DNA from: Bacillus inaquosorum KCTC 13429
GTDB lineage: Bacteria > Bacillota > Bacilli > Bacillales > Bacillaceae
Assembly (NCBI RefSeq): GCF_000332645.1
Contig: NZ_AMXN01000008.1
Span: 62,001 to 126,000 of the forward strand
Direction: 5' to 3'
DNA length: 64,000 bases
Positions 56,343 to 64,000 of this stretch are shown one piece after another. A program made the position numbers and the translations under genes. The notes below the pieces were generated by a model, which searched no databases, was not told where the DNA came from, and was given only the letters and a program-made list of their open reading frames with translations. Position 1 is the first letter of the stretch; the number at the start of each line of letters is the position of its first letter.

Positions 56343-57269
56343 TCAAACCGTCGCGGCTTTTTTCGGAAAACGATCCGCCGCCTGCTTCAGAATCGCTTCT
56401 AATTGCTGATAGTGATCTTTTTCAACCGGGCCGACAGGCGGTCTGGCTGTGTTTCTCACATTCAATCCCATGATCTCCATGCCCGCTTTAATCAAAGATA
56501 CGGCATATCCTTTTCGTTGTTTGCGAATGTCGTTGATCGGGAGAATCACATGCTGATAGAGCTCCTTCACAAGCTCGTCGTTTCCATTTTTCAATGCATC
56601 ATAGAACATCCGGGAAATATGCGGAATATAATTTGAAATCGCTGAGGAATAGGAGTGAAACCCGATCGGCAGATAAGCTGGCATCGTCACTTCAGCCATC
56701 GGCATTCCGTTGAGCCATCCTAAGCGGTCGCCGAGCGTATAGACGAGGTTAATATTCAAATCCATGTTCCCCACCCCGTCCTTCACACCGACAAGCTGTT
56801 CACATTCGGTCAGCCGCTTGATCTGTTCAAGAGAGAGAACCGCGTTATCGCGCTGATAAAGAATCGCATTCAAATCGGTGCTTTCAATAATCGTTTTCGC
56901 ATACTGATACAGCCCCTCCTGTTCGCCATGCACCAAATACGGAGGCAGGATCAAATACCCGTCGGCGCCTTTTTTCTCCGACAGCTGCGCCCAGTCCAGC
57001 GCTGTGCTGAGGTTGCCGCCCACCCCCGTGTAAACCGGCACCTTTCCTCCGGCTGCCGAGACTGCGACTTCCACCATTTGCTCGTATTCTTTTTGGCTGA
57101 GAGATTGAAATTCACCAGACCCGCAAGCGATAAAAATCGCTTCCAAGCCTTCTTCCAGCAAAAATTCAATGTTTTGAAAAAGAGCTTCTTCCTCCAGTTT
57201 TCCTTGTGTATTAAAAGGTGCAACCGGAAAACCTAAAATTCCAGCGGGTGCTTTTCTGATACGGCTCAT
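56343..57269 (-). CDS. kdgD: KdgD, 5-dehydro-4-deoxyglucarate dehydratase
   Basis: DapA-family (class I aldolase-like) dehydratase/decarboxylase, 308 residues: converts 5-keto-4-deoxyglucarate to alpha-ketoglutarate semialdehyde with loss of CO2 and water. The Schiff-base Lys is in [15 protein letters not shown] and the Tyr in ILYQRDNA; the pyruvate-binding [16 protein letters not shown] is near residue 50. ATG 57269 has AGGAGG eight nt upstream; the ATG two codons earlier is too close. First gene of the operon. Confidence 0.93.
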   Translation of the reverse strand: MSRIRKAPAGILGFPVAPFNTQGKLEEEALFQNIEFLLEEGLEAIFIACGSGEFQSLSQKEYEQMVEVAVSAAGGKVPVYTGVGGNLSTALDWAQLSEKKGADGYLILPPYLVHGEQEGLYQYAKTIIESTDLNAILYQRDNAVLSLEQIKRLTECEQLVGVKDGVGNMDLNINLVYTLGDRLGWLNGMPMAEVTMPAYLPIGFHSYSSAISNYIPHISRMFYDALKNGNDELVKELYQHVILPINDIRKQRKGYAVSLIKAGMEIMGLNVRNTARPPVGPVEKDHYQQLEAILKQAADRFPKKAATV

Positions 57270-57308
57270 CAACATAACCTCCTGTTATTTGGATATACAG
57301 CCCCTGAC

Positions 57309-57396
57309 TGAAAGCGCTTTTATTATTTTTTCTTTCATATCCGCTCCTTCCCTATATCCTTTTGTTTTATTGTAAGACAAATAAACAATAAGTCAA
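57309..57396 (-). promoter_or_regulatory. kdgD operon promoter, YcbG-type operator and cre-like site
   Basis: TTGACT (57391-57396), 16-nt spacer, TACAAT (57369-57374). TTGTCTTACAA (57370-57380) overlaps the -10, as at ycbG. A cre-like TAAAAGCGCTTTCA (57309-57322, minus strand) lies downstream of the start and could roadblock transcription when glucose is present. Confidence 0.65.
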
Positions 57397-57467
57397 TATC
57401 TTTATTTTCTGATATTTTTCAGAACCCAGGAAAAACGCTGTCTGGCCGGGGTTCTGCATAACAAAAA

Positions 57468-57490
57468 AACAGCCGGTACTGCCGGCTGTT
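57468..57490 (-). terminator. glnK-glnL terminator
   Basis: AACAGCCGG / CCGGCTGTT stem followed by a T run on the minus strand, a few bases after the glnL stop. Confidence 0.9.
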
Positions 57491-57495
57491 TTGGT

Positions 57496-58440
57496 TTACA
57501 TGCTCCTTTGTTTCATCGTCTCGTGCAAAAGCTTCGCTTCCAAAAAGAATACGTGGATGAATTTTTTCATATTCACTCTTGCAGGGGCGAGAGGTTTTGC
57601 ATCCTTTGATTGGAGTTCTTTCATTTTCTGGCTGACAACCGGAAAATCAAAGAATTTCGATGCATAGGTTTCAAATTTCGGATTGGAAAAATCCGTTGTG
57701 CCTAATGAAGCAAAATGGTGCAGCGAATGGATAATTGCTCTGCGGATGCGCTGCTCCGAGGCTTTCATTTCGCGATTGACTTCCGTTTGGGATGCTCCTG
57801 CGCCCAGCTTCCGTTCCGATACTTGGATGAAGATCTGTTTTAGCGAAGGGATATGTTTTTCGTACGGCTCAGATTGCTCATGTTCTGCTAAATACTGCAG
57901 CACCGCCATGAGATCATGAGCGCCGCCTTCCCCCATCATGCCAAGCTCGGACAACAGGAATGTTCCTGCTTCTTTTAAGCCGCTGTCACTCTTCTGCTGA
58001 GGACGCGCTTTCCGTTCAGTCCGGTTGACAAGCCGGCTCAGAGAGTGCTGAATATCCCCAATCGAGTGCTCAAGCTCGATCCGTTCCTTCACCTTTTGGA
58101 GAACCGTGACAATTTCAATGCGGTTAATTGGCTTATGGATAAAATATTCGATGCCGAGCGAGTATGCTTCTCCGACCATTTCCTTCGCTTCCACTTGAGA
58201 GATCATCACGATCTTTCCGGAGTACGTATCCTGAAGCTGGCGAATCGTTTCAATGCCGTCCCGTCCGGGCATTAACAGATCGATTAATAAAATATCAATC
58301 TGCTTAAATTGCAGCATATGACCTTCCACCTGGCTTCCGTCTTCTGCTTCACCAGCAGCTTCCCCCAGATCCTCATCCTCAATGATCTGTCTTAAAATCG
58401 ACCGTACCGCACGGTCATCATCAGCGATAAAAAAACGCAT
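57496..58440 (-). CDS. glnL: GlnL, glutamine-responsive response regulator
   Basis: A 314-residue response regulator of the GlnK-GlnL system. The receiver carries DDDRAVRSIL, Asp54 in ILLIDLLMPGRDG, and Lys in YFIHKPINR; the C-terminal YcbB-type domain (about 150-314) holds the DNA-binding part with HTH-like RRAIIHSLHHFASLG. Activates glsA-glnT when glutamine is present. Downstream of glnK by 10 nt. GlnL repeats lie before glsA. Confidence 0.93.
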   Translation of the reverse strand: MRFFIADDDRAVRSILRQIIEDEDLGEAAGEAEDGSQVEGHMLQFKQIDILLIDLLMPGRDGIETIRQLQDTYSGKIVMISQVEAKEMVGEAYSLGIEYFIHKPINRIEIVTVLQKVKERIELEHSIGDIQHSLSRLVNRTERKARPQQKSDSGLKEAGTFLLSELGMMGEGGAHDLMAVLQYLAEHEQSEPYEKHIPSLKQIFIQVSERKLGAGASQTEVNREMKASEQRIRRAIIHSLHHFASLGTTDFSNPKFETYASKFFDFPVVSQKMKELQSKDAKPLAPARVNMKKFIHVFFLEAKLLHETMKQRSM

Positions 58441-58450
58441 AGCTTTCGGT

Positions 58451-59740
58451 TCACCCTTTCTGAATCAAATGCCGGACAGGCAGCCTGATAGCAAACACCA
58501 CTCCCCGCTGCTGATTATCGAACCTGATATCTCCTTCTAGCTCTGTCACGATTTCCTTCACGTAGGAAAGTCCGATTCCGGTAGAAGGCGTGCCAAATTC
58601 GTCATATTTTGAAGTAAAGCCCGGGTCAAACACAATGTCTCCGATTTTCTCAGAAATGCCGGGGCCATTGTCTTCCACCTGGAATTCTACCATACTCTCA
58701 TTTGGCTTATGGAGCCTCAGGCTGATCATTCCCTCTTCTCCCATTGCCTCTACCGCATTTGCCGTTAGATTATTAATGATCGAAAGCACGATAAATACGT
58801 GATAATCGTCATGCTCCCCTTCTATCGAGCAGTGAAAATCAATCTGCTTCCCAAGTGATTCAGCGTACTTTTCATTCATTCGAATCACAAGCTGCAGCAA
58901 ATCAGAAGCCCTCATATAATCTCGCAAGCTCTCATTCGAAATCAGTTTTGAAAGCCCTGCAAATATCCGCTGGTTGTCCTTTTTCACTTCATGAATCTCC
59001 CCGGCCAGCCTCAGGATTCTGCCGCTGAGCTGTTCATCCTTGCCCTTCACTTCCCGATAGAGCTGATACGAATCATTCGTCACTTGCTCTGTCGTCTTCA
59101 ATGTCTTTTTTAAATGCACCGTTTCTTCATATAAATTCGAAACGATCATTAGCATGTGCTCATGCTGCCGCCTTGTCTGTTTTTCTCTCGATTGCGTTTC
59201 ATACAGCTTCAGCACACTGTAAAAGCTCATGACGATAAATGTGTGAGAAATTGCGATCACCGCAATGTCTGTGATTTTCTCAGGCGTCACAACCGTATGG
59301 AAAATGAGAAACTGAACAGCCAGCTCGACACAATCTGACACAATTTCAATCATAAACCCGATGAAACCGAGCATAACCGGCCGTTCCCGAAAACGATTAG
59401 CCTTCAATACGTAAAACAGACAGGCGTAAGTCATATAAAAGAAAAAGCCAGACGCTTGGTCATACAGAATTGGAGCCAGTCCATCATGTCCCCCGCCCCA
59501 TAATCCCAGAAAGACGCGAAAGATGAAAACTGCCGCTCCAGTCAAAAAACCCGGCAGCACAGCGGGCACTTGCCGCAGCAGCGATAAGAAGAAGAAAAAA
59601 ACCGGTGCGCCAAAGCTGATCCGGAACTCTTCATTAAGGGGATAAAATTTCAGTTCACCGGCCAGCGGCACTGTAATCAGCATGAGAGCCAGTATATATC
59701 CATCTTTTTCAAAAAAACGTTCCAGTTTTATGATGATCAC
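58451..59740 (-). CDS. glnK: GlnK, glutamine-sensing histidine kinase
   Basis: Membrane histidine kinase, 429 residues from GTG 59740; 410 if the ATG at 59683 is used, the length I recall from 168. Neither has an ideal ribosome site. Six hydrophobic segments (about 15-195) form the sensor, followed by a helical DHp region with GEIHEVKKDNQRIFAG (phosphoacceptor His) and an ATPase domain: NNLTANAVEAM, VEDNGPGI, GIGLSYVKEIV. It detects glutamine and activates GlnL. Divergent from glsA. Confidence 0.9.
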   Translation of the reverse strand: MIIIKLERFFEKDGYILALMLITVPLAGELKFYPLNEEFRISFGAPVFFFFLSLLRQVPAVLPGFLTGAAVFIFRVFLGLWGGGHDGLAPILYDQASGFFFYMTYACLFYVLKANRFRERPVMLGFIGFMIEIVSDCVELAVQFLIFHTVVTPEKITDIAVIAISHTFIVMSFYSVLKLYETQSREKQTRRQHEHMLMIVSNLYEETVHLKKTLKTTEQVTNDSYQLYREVKGKDEQLSGRILRLAGEIHEVKKDNQRIFAGLSKLISNESLRDYMRASDLLQLVIRMNEKYAESLGKQIDFHCSIEGEHDDYHVFIVLSIINNLTANAVEAMGEEGMISLRLHKPNESMVEFQVEDNGPGISEKIGDIVFDPGFTSKYDEFGTPSTGIGLSYVKEIVTELEGDIRFDNQQRGVVFAIRLPVRHLIQKG

Positions 59741-59840
59741 ATCCTCGCTTCTATTTTGGGGAAACAGCAGAAAACCTGCAAATTTCTTTTGACCCAGAAC
59801 ATGAGCTTTTTATAAATCTTACGGCTTATTTTCAAAATAT

Positions 59841-59881
59841 TTTTGTCGTATTTTGTATGATTCTGTAGTCGTCATTATACA
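59841..59881 (+). promoter_or_regulatory. glsA-glnT promoter with GlnL-binding repeat
   Basis: TTTTGTCGTATTTTGT (59841-59856) is exactly the known GlnL direct repeat (TTTTGT-N4-TTTTGT). It abuts a promoter TTGTAT (59853-59858), 17-nt spacer and TATACA (59876-59881), with the second repeat overlapping the -35. Confidence 0.85.
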
Positions 59882-59983
59882 GTAAATATACCTTCCGCTT
59901 TTATGAAAGCGTTTAATGCCCCTTCAGCCTTCGTTTTGATAAACCTCAGTCCTTAAAGAAGAAAAACAGTGAGGAGGAATTCG

Positions 59984-60967
59984 ATGAAAGAATTGATAAA
60001 AGAGCCCCAAATAGAAATAGACCCGGCGTCACAGCTGCATCATTGGGTTGAGCACTATCGCCCCTTTGCCGCCAATGGACAAAGTGCAAACTATATCCCC
60101 GCTTTAGGAAAAGTCAATGACTCACAGCTCGGCATTTGTATATTGGAGCCTGACGGAACAATGATACATGCCGGCGATTGGAACGTCCCTTTTACCCTGC
60201 AAAGCATTTCAAAAGTGATCAGCTTTATCGCCGCCTGCATGAGCCGCGGCATTCCCTATGTGCTGGACCGCGTAGATGTCGAGCCGACAGGTGATGCCTT
60301 TAATTCAATCATTCGGCTCGAAATCAACAAGCCGGGAAAGCCGTTTAATCCTATGATCAACGCGGGTGCCCTTACCATCGCATCGCTTCTTCCGGGTGAG
60401 TCGGCACACGATAAGCTCGAGTTTCTTTACTCGGTGATGGAAACCTTAATAGGAAAGCGGCCAAGAATTCATGAGGAAGTGTTCCAGTCAGAATGGGAAA
60501 CCGCCCACCGCAACAGAGCGCTGGCCTACTATTTAAAAGAAACAAACTTTTTAGAAGCAGATGTAGAAGAAACGCTTGAGGTTTACTTGAAGCAATGCGC
60601 CATGGAGAGTACCACAGAAGACATTGCATTGATCGGCCTGATCCTTGCCCATGACGGCTATCATCCGATTCGCCGCCAGCAAGTGATTCCAAAGGACGTG
60701 GCAAAGTTGGCCAAGGCGTTAATGCTGACGTGCGGCATGTATAACGCTTCAGGCAAATATGCGGCGTTTGTCGGCGTGCCGGCCAAAAGCGGCGTCTCCG
60801 GCGGCATCATGGCTCTCGTTCCTCCAAGTGCCAGAAGAGAACAGCCTTTTCAATCTGGATGCGGCATCGGCATTTACGGGCCGGCTATTGACGAATATGG
60901 CAACAGCCTTACTGGCGGTATGCTGCTGAAACATATGGCGCAGGAGTGGGAGCTCAGCATTTTTTAA
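59984..60967 (+). CDS. glsA: GlsA, glutaminase
   Basis: Glutaminase (glutamine to glutamate plus ammonia), 327 residues, beta-lactamase-like fold. The catalytic Ser74-x-x-Lys77 is in QSISKVIS; the Tyr/Asn region is in NPMINAGAL and AYYLKETNF; KSGVSGGIMALVP and the GCGIGIYGPAIDEYGNS stretch follow. ATG 59984 has AGGAGGAATTCG in front. It converts glutamine imported by GlnT into glutamate; both are under GlnL. Confidence 0.95.
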   Translation: MKELIKEPQIEIDPASQLHHWVEHYRPFAANGQSANYIPALGKVNDSQLGICILEPDGTMIHAGDWNVPFTLQSISKVISFIAACMSRGIPYVLDRVDVEPTGDAFNSIIRLEINKPGKPFNPMINAGALTIASLLPGESAHDKLEFLYSVMETLIGKRPRIHEEVFQSEWETAHRNRALAYYLKETNFLEADVEETLEVYLKQCAMESTTEDIALIGLILAHDGYHPIRRQQVIPKDVAKLAKALMLTCGMYNASGKYAAFVGVPAKSGVSGGIMALVPPSARREQPFQSGCGIGIYGPAIDEYGNSLTGGMLLKHMAQEWELSIF

Positions 60968-60989
60968 ACATTAAAAAAGAGGTGATTGT

Positions 60990-62426
60990 ATGCAGCAAAT
61001 CCTGGAACATATCGTCGGTATCGCAAATGATCTTTTATGGTCAAAGCTATTAATTGTATTGCTCCTTTCTCTGGGAATCTATTTTACGTTCAGGCTTAAG
61101 TTTTTGCAGGTTCGCATGCTGAAGGAAATGGTGAGAGTGTTAAGAGAAGGAGCTGCTTCTCGGTCGAAAAACAGCATTTCTCCGTTTCAAGCCTTTTGCA
61201 TCAGCATGGCAGCCCGTGTCGGCACGGGAAATATTACGGGCATTGCCATCGCTATTGCGCTCGGCGGGCCCGGTGCAATCTTCTGGATGTGGATTATCGC
61301 CATTATCGGATCAGCATCAAGCTTTGTGGAAAGCACACTGGCTCAGATTTATAAAGTAAAAGATGTAAACGGCTTCCGCGGCGGGCCGGCTTATTACATG
61401 GAAAAAGGGCTGAACAAAAGGTGGATGGGCGCGCTGTTTGCCGTATTAATCACCTTATCGTTCGGTATCGTCTTTAACTCAGTTCAATCAAATACAGTCA
61501 GCCTCGCCTTCGAAAACGCGTTCGGCACAAACCGCCTGACTTTGGGACTCATTTTAATTGCTGTGTTCGGCACGATTATTTTCGGCGGTGTAAAACGCAT
61601 TGCGAAGCTGGCTGAATCCATTGTCGTCGTATTGGCTGTCCTGTATATCGGAGTTGCGTTTTTCGTGATTTTCACCAACATTACACAGTTGCCAGACGTG
61701 CTTGCGCTTATCGTGAAAAACGCATTTGGTTTTGACCAGGCCGCTGGCGGCGCCTTGGGAGCAGCGTTAATGCAAGGCGTCAGACGGGGAATCTTTTCAA
61801 ACGAAGCGGGAATGGGAAGCGCACCGAATGCCGCTGCCACCGCAACAACAAGCCATCCTGTCAAACAGGGGCTGATTCAAGCTTTTGGTGTGCTTACTGA
61901 TACGCTGGTCATTTGTACAAGCACCGCCTTTATCATTCTGTTTTCAGATGCCTACCATACTCCGGGACTGAGCGGAATCGCGCTAACTCAAGCCTCTCTC
62001 AGCGCCCATGTCGGATCGTGGGCATCAGGCTTTCTCGCCATTCTGATTTTGTTATTCGGATTCTGTGCTTTAATCGGAAACTATTATTATGGCGAAACCA
62101 ATATCGGCTTTTTGAATAAAAGCAAAAAACTGATTTTTATCTACCGTATCGGCGTGCTGGCGATGATTGTGTTTGGCTGTGTTGCCAAAGTTCAGCTCGT
62201 ATGGGATCTGGCTGATTTGTTCATGGGCTTGATGGTCGTCGTGAATTTAATCGCGATCTTCTTATTATCCAAGGTCGTTTTTACGGCGCTGAAAGACTAT
62301 ACACGCCAGAAAAAAGCAGGCAAAGATCCGGTCTTTTATAAAGATGTACTCAAAAACCATAATGGCATTGAGTGCTGGCCGCTTTCTGACACAAAGGCTG
62401 ACACACACAACAAACAAATATCATAA
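60990..62426 (+). CDS. glnT: GlnT, AGCS-family glutamine/sodium symporter
   Basis: A 478-residue alanine-or-glycine:cation symporter-family permease, about eleven helices, here with glutaminase so probably importing glutamine. The signature GTGNITGIAIAIALGGPGAIFWMW is at about residue 75, and RRGIFSNEAGMGSAPNAAATATT near residue 265. AGAGGTG ribosome site. 22 nt after glsA in one operon. Confidence 0.94.
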   Translation: MQQILEHIVGIANDLLWSKLLIVLLLSLGIYFTFRLKFLQVRMLKEMVRVLREGAASRSKNSISPFQAFCISMAARVGTGNITGIAIAIALGGPGAIFWMWIIAIIGSASSFVESTLAQIYKVKDVNGFRGGPAYYMEKGLNKRWMGALFAVLITLSFGIVFNSVQSNTVSLAFENAFGTNRLTLGLILIAVFGTIIFGGVKRIAKLAESIVVVLAVLYIGVAFFVIFTNITQLPDVLALIVKNAFGFDQAAGGALGAALMQGVRRGIFSNEAGMGSAPNAAATATTSHPVKQGLIQAFGVLTDTLVICTSTAFIILFSDAYHTPGLSGIALTQASLSAHVGSWASGFLAILILLFGFCALIGNYYYGETNIGFLNKSKKLIFIYRIGVLAMIVFGCVAKVQLVWDLADLFMGLMVVVNLIAIFLLSKVVFTALKDYTRQKKAGKDPVFYKDVLKNHNGIECWPLSDTKADTHNKQIS

Positions 62427-62432
62427 AAAAAG

Positions 62433-62459
62433 GGTGTTCAGACATACGGGCTGAACACC
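62433..62459 (+). terminator. glsA-glnT terminator
   Basis: GGTGTTCAG / CTGAACACC stem with 9-nt loop and T-rich tail. Confidence 0.88.
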
Positions 62460-62553
62460 TTTCTCTTGTTCGTTTATTGACAAACATGTAAGCGTCCATT
62501 ACGATTTTCATATCTTTTTCAAAAAAATCTGAAAGAAGGCATCGGTACATTCT

Positions 62554-63501
62554 ATGAATCCTATCCAACACATTCTTGATACATACCCGCTCATCGTATT
62601 AGACGGCGCAATGGCAACCGAGCTTGAACGCAAGGGCTGTGATTTGAACGACAGTCTCTGGTCGGCAAAAATTCTGCTGGAAGAGCCGAACCTGATTAAA
62701 CAAGTTCATACTGATTATTTCGCGGCAGGCGCTGACTGTGCGATTACCGCCAGCTATCAGTCTACGTTTGAGGGCTTTGCCGCACGCGGGCTGAGCGAAG
62801 CGGAAGCACGCCGGCTCATCGAGATGTCCGTCACCATCGCAGCTGAAGCACGTGATGAATTTTGGGCGGTTGGAGAAAACCGTCTGAATCGGCCAAAACC
62901 GATTATTGCGGCTTCTGTAGGCCCTTATGGCGCTTATCTTGCGGACGGCTCTGAGTATCGCGGCAACTACGGAATCTCAGAGGATGAACTGGTTGAATTT
63001 CATCGCCCCCGCATGAAAGCGCTGATCGAAGCCGGAGCTGATGTTTTGGCATGCGAAACGATTCCGTGTCTGACCGAAGCAAAAGCGATTGTGCGGGTGC
63101 TCAAGGAGTTCCCTGAAACATATACGTGGATCAGCTTCAGTGCAAAAGACGGTCTGCACATCAGTGACGGAACACCTGCCGCTGACTGTGCGTCATGGCT
63201 TGATGAGCACCGCCAAATTGCAGCGCTCGGCATTAACTGCACGCCGCTTCAGCATATCCCTTCCTTGATAGAGGAGTTAAAAAAGCAGACATCAAAACCG
63301 ATCATCGTCTACCCGAATTCAGGCGAGCAGTATGATCCGGAAACAAAAACGTGGAACGGCGCAGCATGCGCAGAGCCTTACGGAACAAGCGCCAGCACTT
63401 GGCATGAAAAAGGAGCGAAGCTGATTGGCGGCTGCTGCCGGACAAAACCCGAAGATATTCAAGAAATTGCGGCTTGGGCGCGCTCATTAAAAACAACTTG
63501 A
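62554..63501 (+). CDS. ybgG: YbgG, homocysteine S-methyltransferase
   Basis: A 315-residue cytoplasmic homocysteine S-methyltransferase (MmuM type), making methionine from homocysteine with S-methylmethionine as methyl donor. Zn-binding Cys residues are in GINCTPL (about 229) and GGCCRT (about 296-297). N-terminal LDGAMATELERKG; the barrel has PIIAASVGPYGAYLADGSEYRGNY. A weak ribosome site (GAAAGAAGG) lies 14 nt upstream. With the ybgF permease it probably forms an S-methylmethionine salvage pair (MmuP-like partner). Confidence 0.92.
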   Translation: MNPIQHILDTYPLIVLDGAMATELERKGCDLNDSLWSAKILLEEPNLIKQVHTDYFAAGADCAITASYQSTFEGFAARGLSEAEARRLIEMSVTIAAEARDEFWAVGENRLNRPKPIIAASVGPYGAYLADGSEYRGNYGISEDELVEFHRPRMKALIEAGADVLACETIPCLTEAKAIVRVLKEFPETYTWISFSAKDGLHISDGTPAADCASWLDEHRQIAALGINCTPLQHIPSLIEELKKQTSKPIIVYPNSGEQYDPETKTWNGAACAEPYGTSASTWHEKGAKLIGGCCRTKPEDIQEIAAWARSLKTT

Positions 63502-63549
63502 CTTATCGGAATTGTTTGTATATTCTATCTAAAAGCCGGTACGCCGGAG

Positions 63550-63580
63550 TCTCGTGTCACTCGCTGACATGAGATTTTTT
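63550..63580 (+). terminator. Hairpin terminator between ybgG and ybgF
   Basis: TCTCGTGTCA / TGACATGAGA followed by six T. It separates or attenuates ybgF expression. Confidence 0.85.
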
Positions 63581-63621
63581 ATTAGGAAGGAAATAAATCG
63601 CCGATAGAAAGTTGGAAAAAG

Positions 63622-64000
63622 ATGAACTCTGCTCACAACAAGAATGAGACAAACTTTCAGAGAAGTATGAAAAGCCGGCACCTCTTTATGCTTTCCTTAG
63701 GAGGTGTCATCGGAACCGGGCTGTTTTTAAGCTCTGGCTACACCATTCAGCAGGCAGGCCCGGCAGGAACAATACTCGCCTACCTAGTCGGGGCCGGAAT
63801 CGTCTATTTGGTCATGCTGTGCCTTGGTGAGCTGTCAGTGGCCATGCCTGTAACAGGCGCCTTTCACACCTATGCAGCCAAATACATAGGGCCGGGCACC
63901 GGATTTACGGTCGCTTGGCTGTACTGGCTGACATGGACCGTGGCATTGGGATCAGAATTCACAGCAGCCGGCCTGTTAATGCAGCGCTGGTTCCCCCATA
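63622..64000 (+). CDS. ybgF: YbgF, amino acid permease, N-terminal part
   Basis: First 126 codons of an amino acid-polyamine-organocation (APC) family permease, continuing past the window. Starts at ATG 63622 with a charged N-terminus ([19 protein letters not shown]), then the APC helix 1 motif [26 protein letters not shown], helix 2 [47 protein letters not shown]. Next to ybgG, so S-methylmethionine is a likely substrate. No strong ribosome site is seen; AAAGTTGGAAAAAG is closest. Confidence 0.88.
   Translation, partial: MNSAHNKNETNFQRSMKSRHLFMLSLGGVIGTGLFLSSGYTIQQAGPAGTILAYLVGAGIVYLVMLCLGELSVAMPVTGAFHTYAAKYIGPGTGFTVAWLYWLTWTVALGSEFTAAGLLMQRWFPH

Overview
The window is chromosomal DNA of a Bacillus subtilis-group bacterium. 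Nearly every protein is recognisable as the B. subtilis version (OpuA, TatAd/TatCd, PhoD, CwlJ, anti-TRAP, LmrAB, NatAB/NatKR, Yce Ter-type stress proteins, GudP/GudD/GarD, GlnKL/GlsA/GlnT). From memory, the order matches the B. subtilis 168 block from amhX back to ybgF, read in reverse. Small residue differences suggest a related strain or subspecies rather than 168. I see no rRNA, tRNA, CRISPR array, insertion sequence or prophage.

Layout: 1-6.3 kb, end of amhX, the OpuA glycine betaine importer, an ArsR/MFS pair (yceK-yceJ) and the niacin transporter naiP. 6.4-11.9 kb, the yceCDEFGH envelope-stress operon (three TerD proteins, TerC-type YceF, YceG, TelA-type YceH) behind a sigma-W-type promoter. 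12-15.7 kb, yceB and the zinc importer znuACB with a Zur-like box. 15.9-24.6 kb, ycdG-ycdF, rapJ, cwlK, the paralogous pair ycdC/ycdB and lipoprotein ycdA. 24.6-29.4 kb, yccK and the NatAB exporter with its two-component system. 29.4-37.3 kb, yccF, an RDD protein, lipase estA, asparaginase ansZ, lmrAB, ycbU and pcp. 37.3-41.6 kb, the phosphate-starvation phoD-tatAd-tatCd unit with three Pho boxes, then ycbR and the spore cortex hydrolase gene cwlJ. 41.6-42.9 kb, a serpin lipoprotein gene that I do not remember at this place in 168. 43-47.8 kb, ycbP, the ycbLMNO two-component/ABC module and ycbK. 47.8-48.4 kb, anti-TRAP (rtpA) behind a tryptophan T-box. 48.4-57.4 kb, a macrolide-kinase-like gene and the glucarate/galactarate operon. 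57.5-62.4 kb, the glutamine module glnL-glnK / glsA-glnT. 62.5-64 kb, a homocysteine methyltransferase and the start of amino acid permease ybgF.

Functional logic: most blocks pair a sensor or regulator with its transporter or enzyme, and operators can often be read directly: GlnL repeats before glsA, Pho boxes before phoD, an LmrA-type box over the lmrA promoter, a shared palindrome over the -10 boxes of kdgD and ycbG, a palindrome over the yceK promoter and start codon, and direct repeats before natA and ycbN.

The most notable points are the inhibitory-type serpin lipoprotein beside cwlJ; an rtpA leader reading frame with only two Trp codons and no stop before rtpA; the yceK start codon lying inside its own probable operator with no ribosome binding site; and two YcbG-box promoters plus cre-like sites in the glucarate operon.
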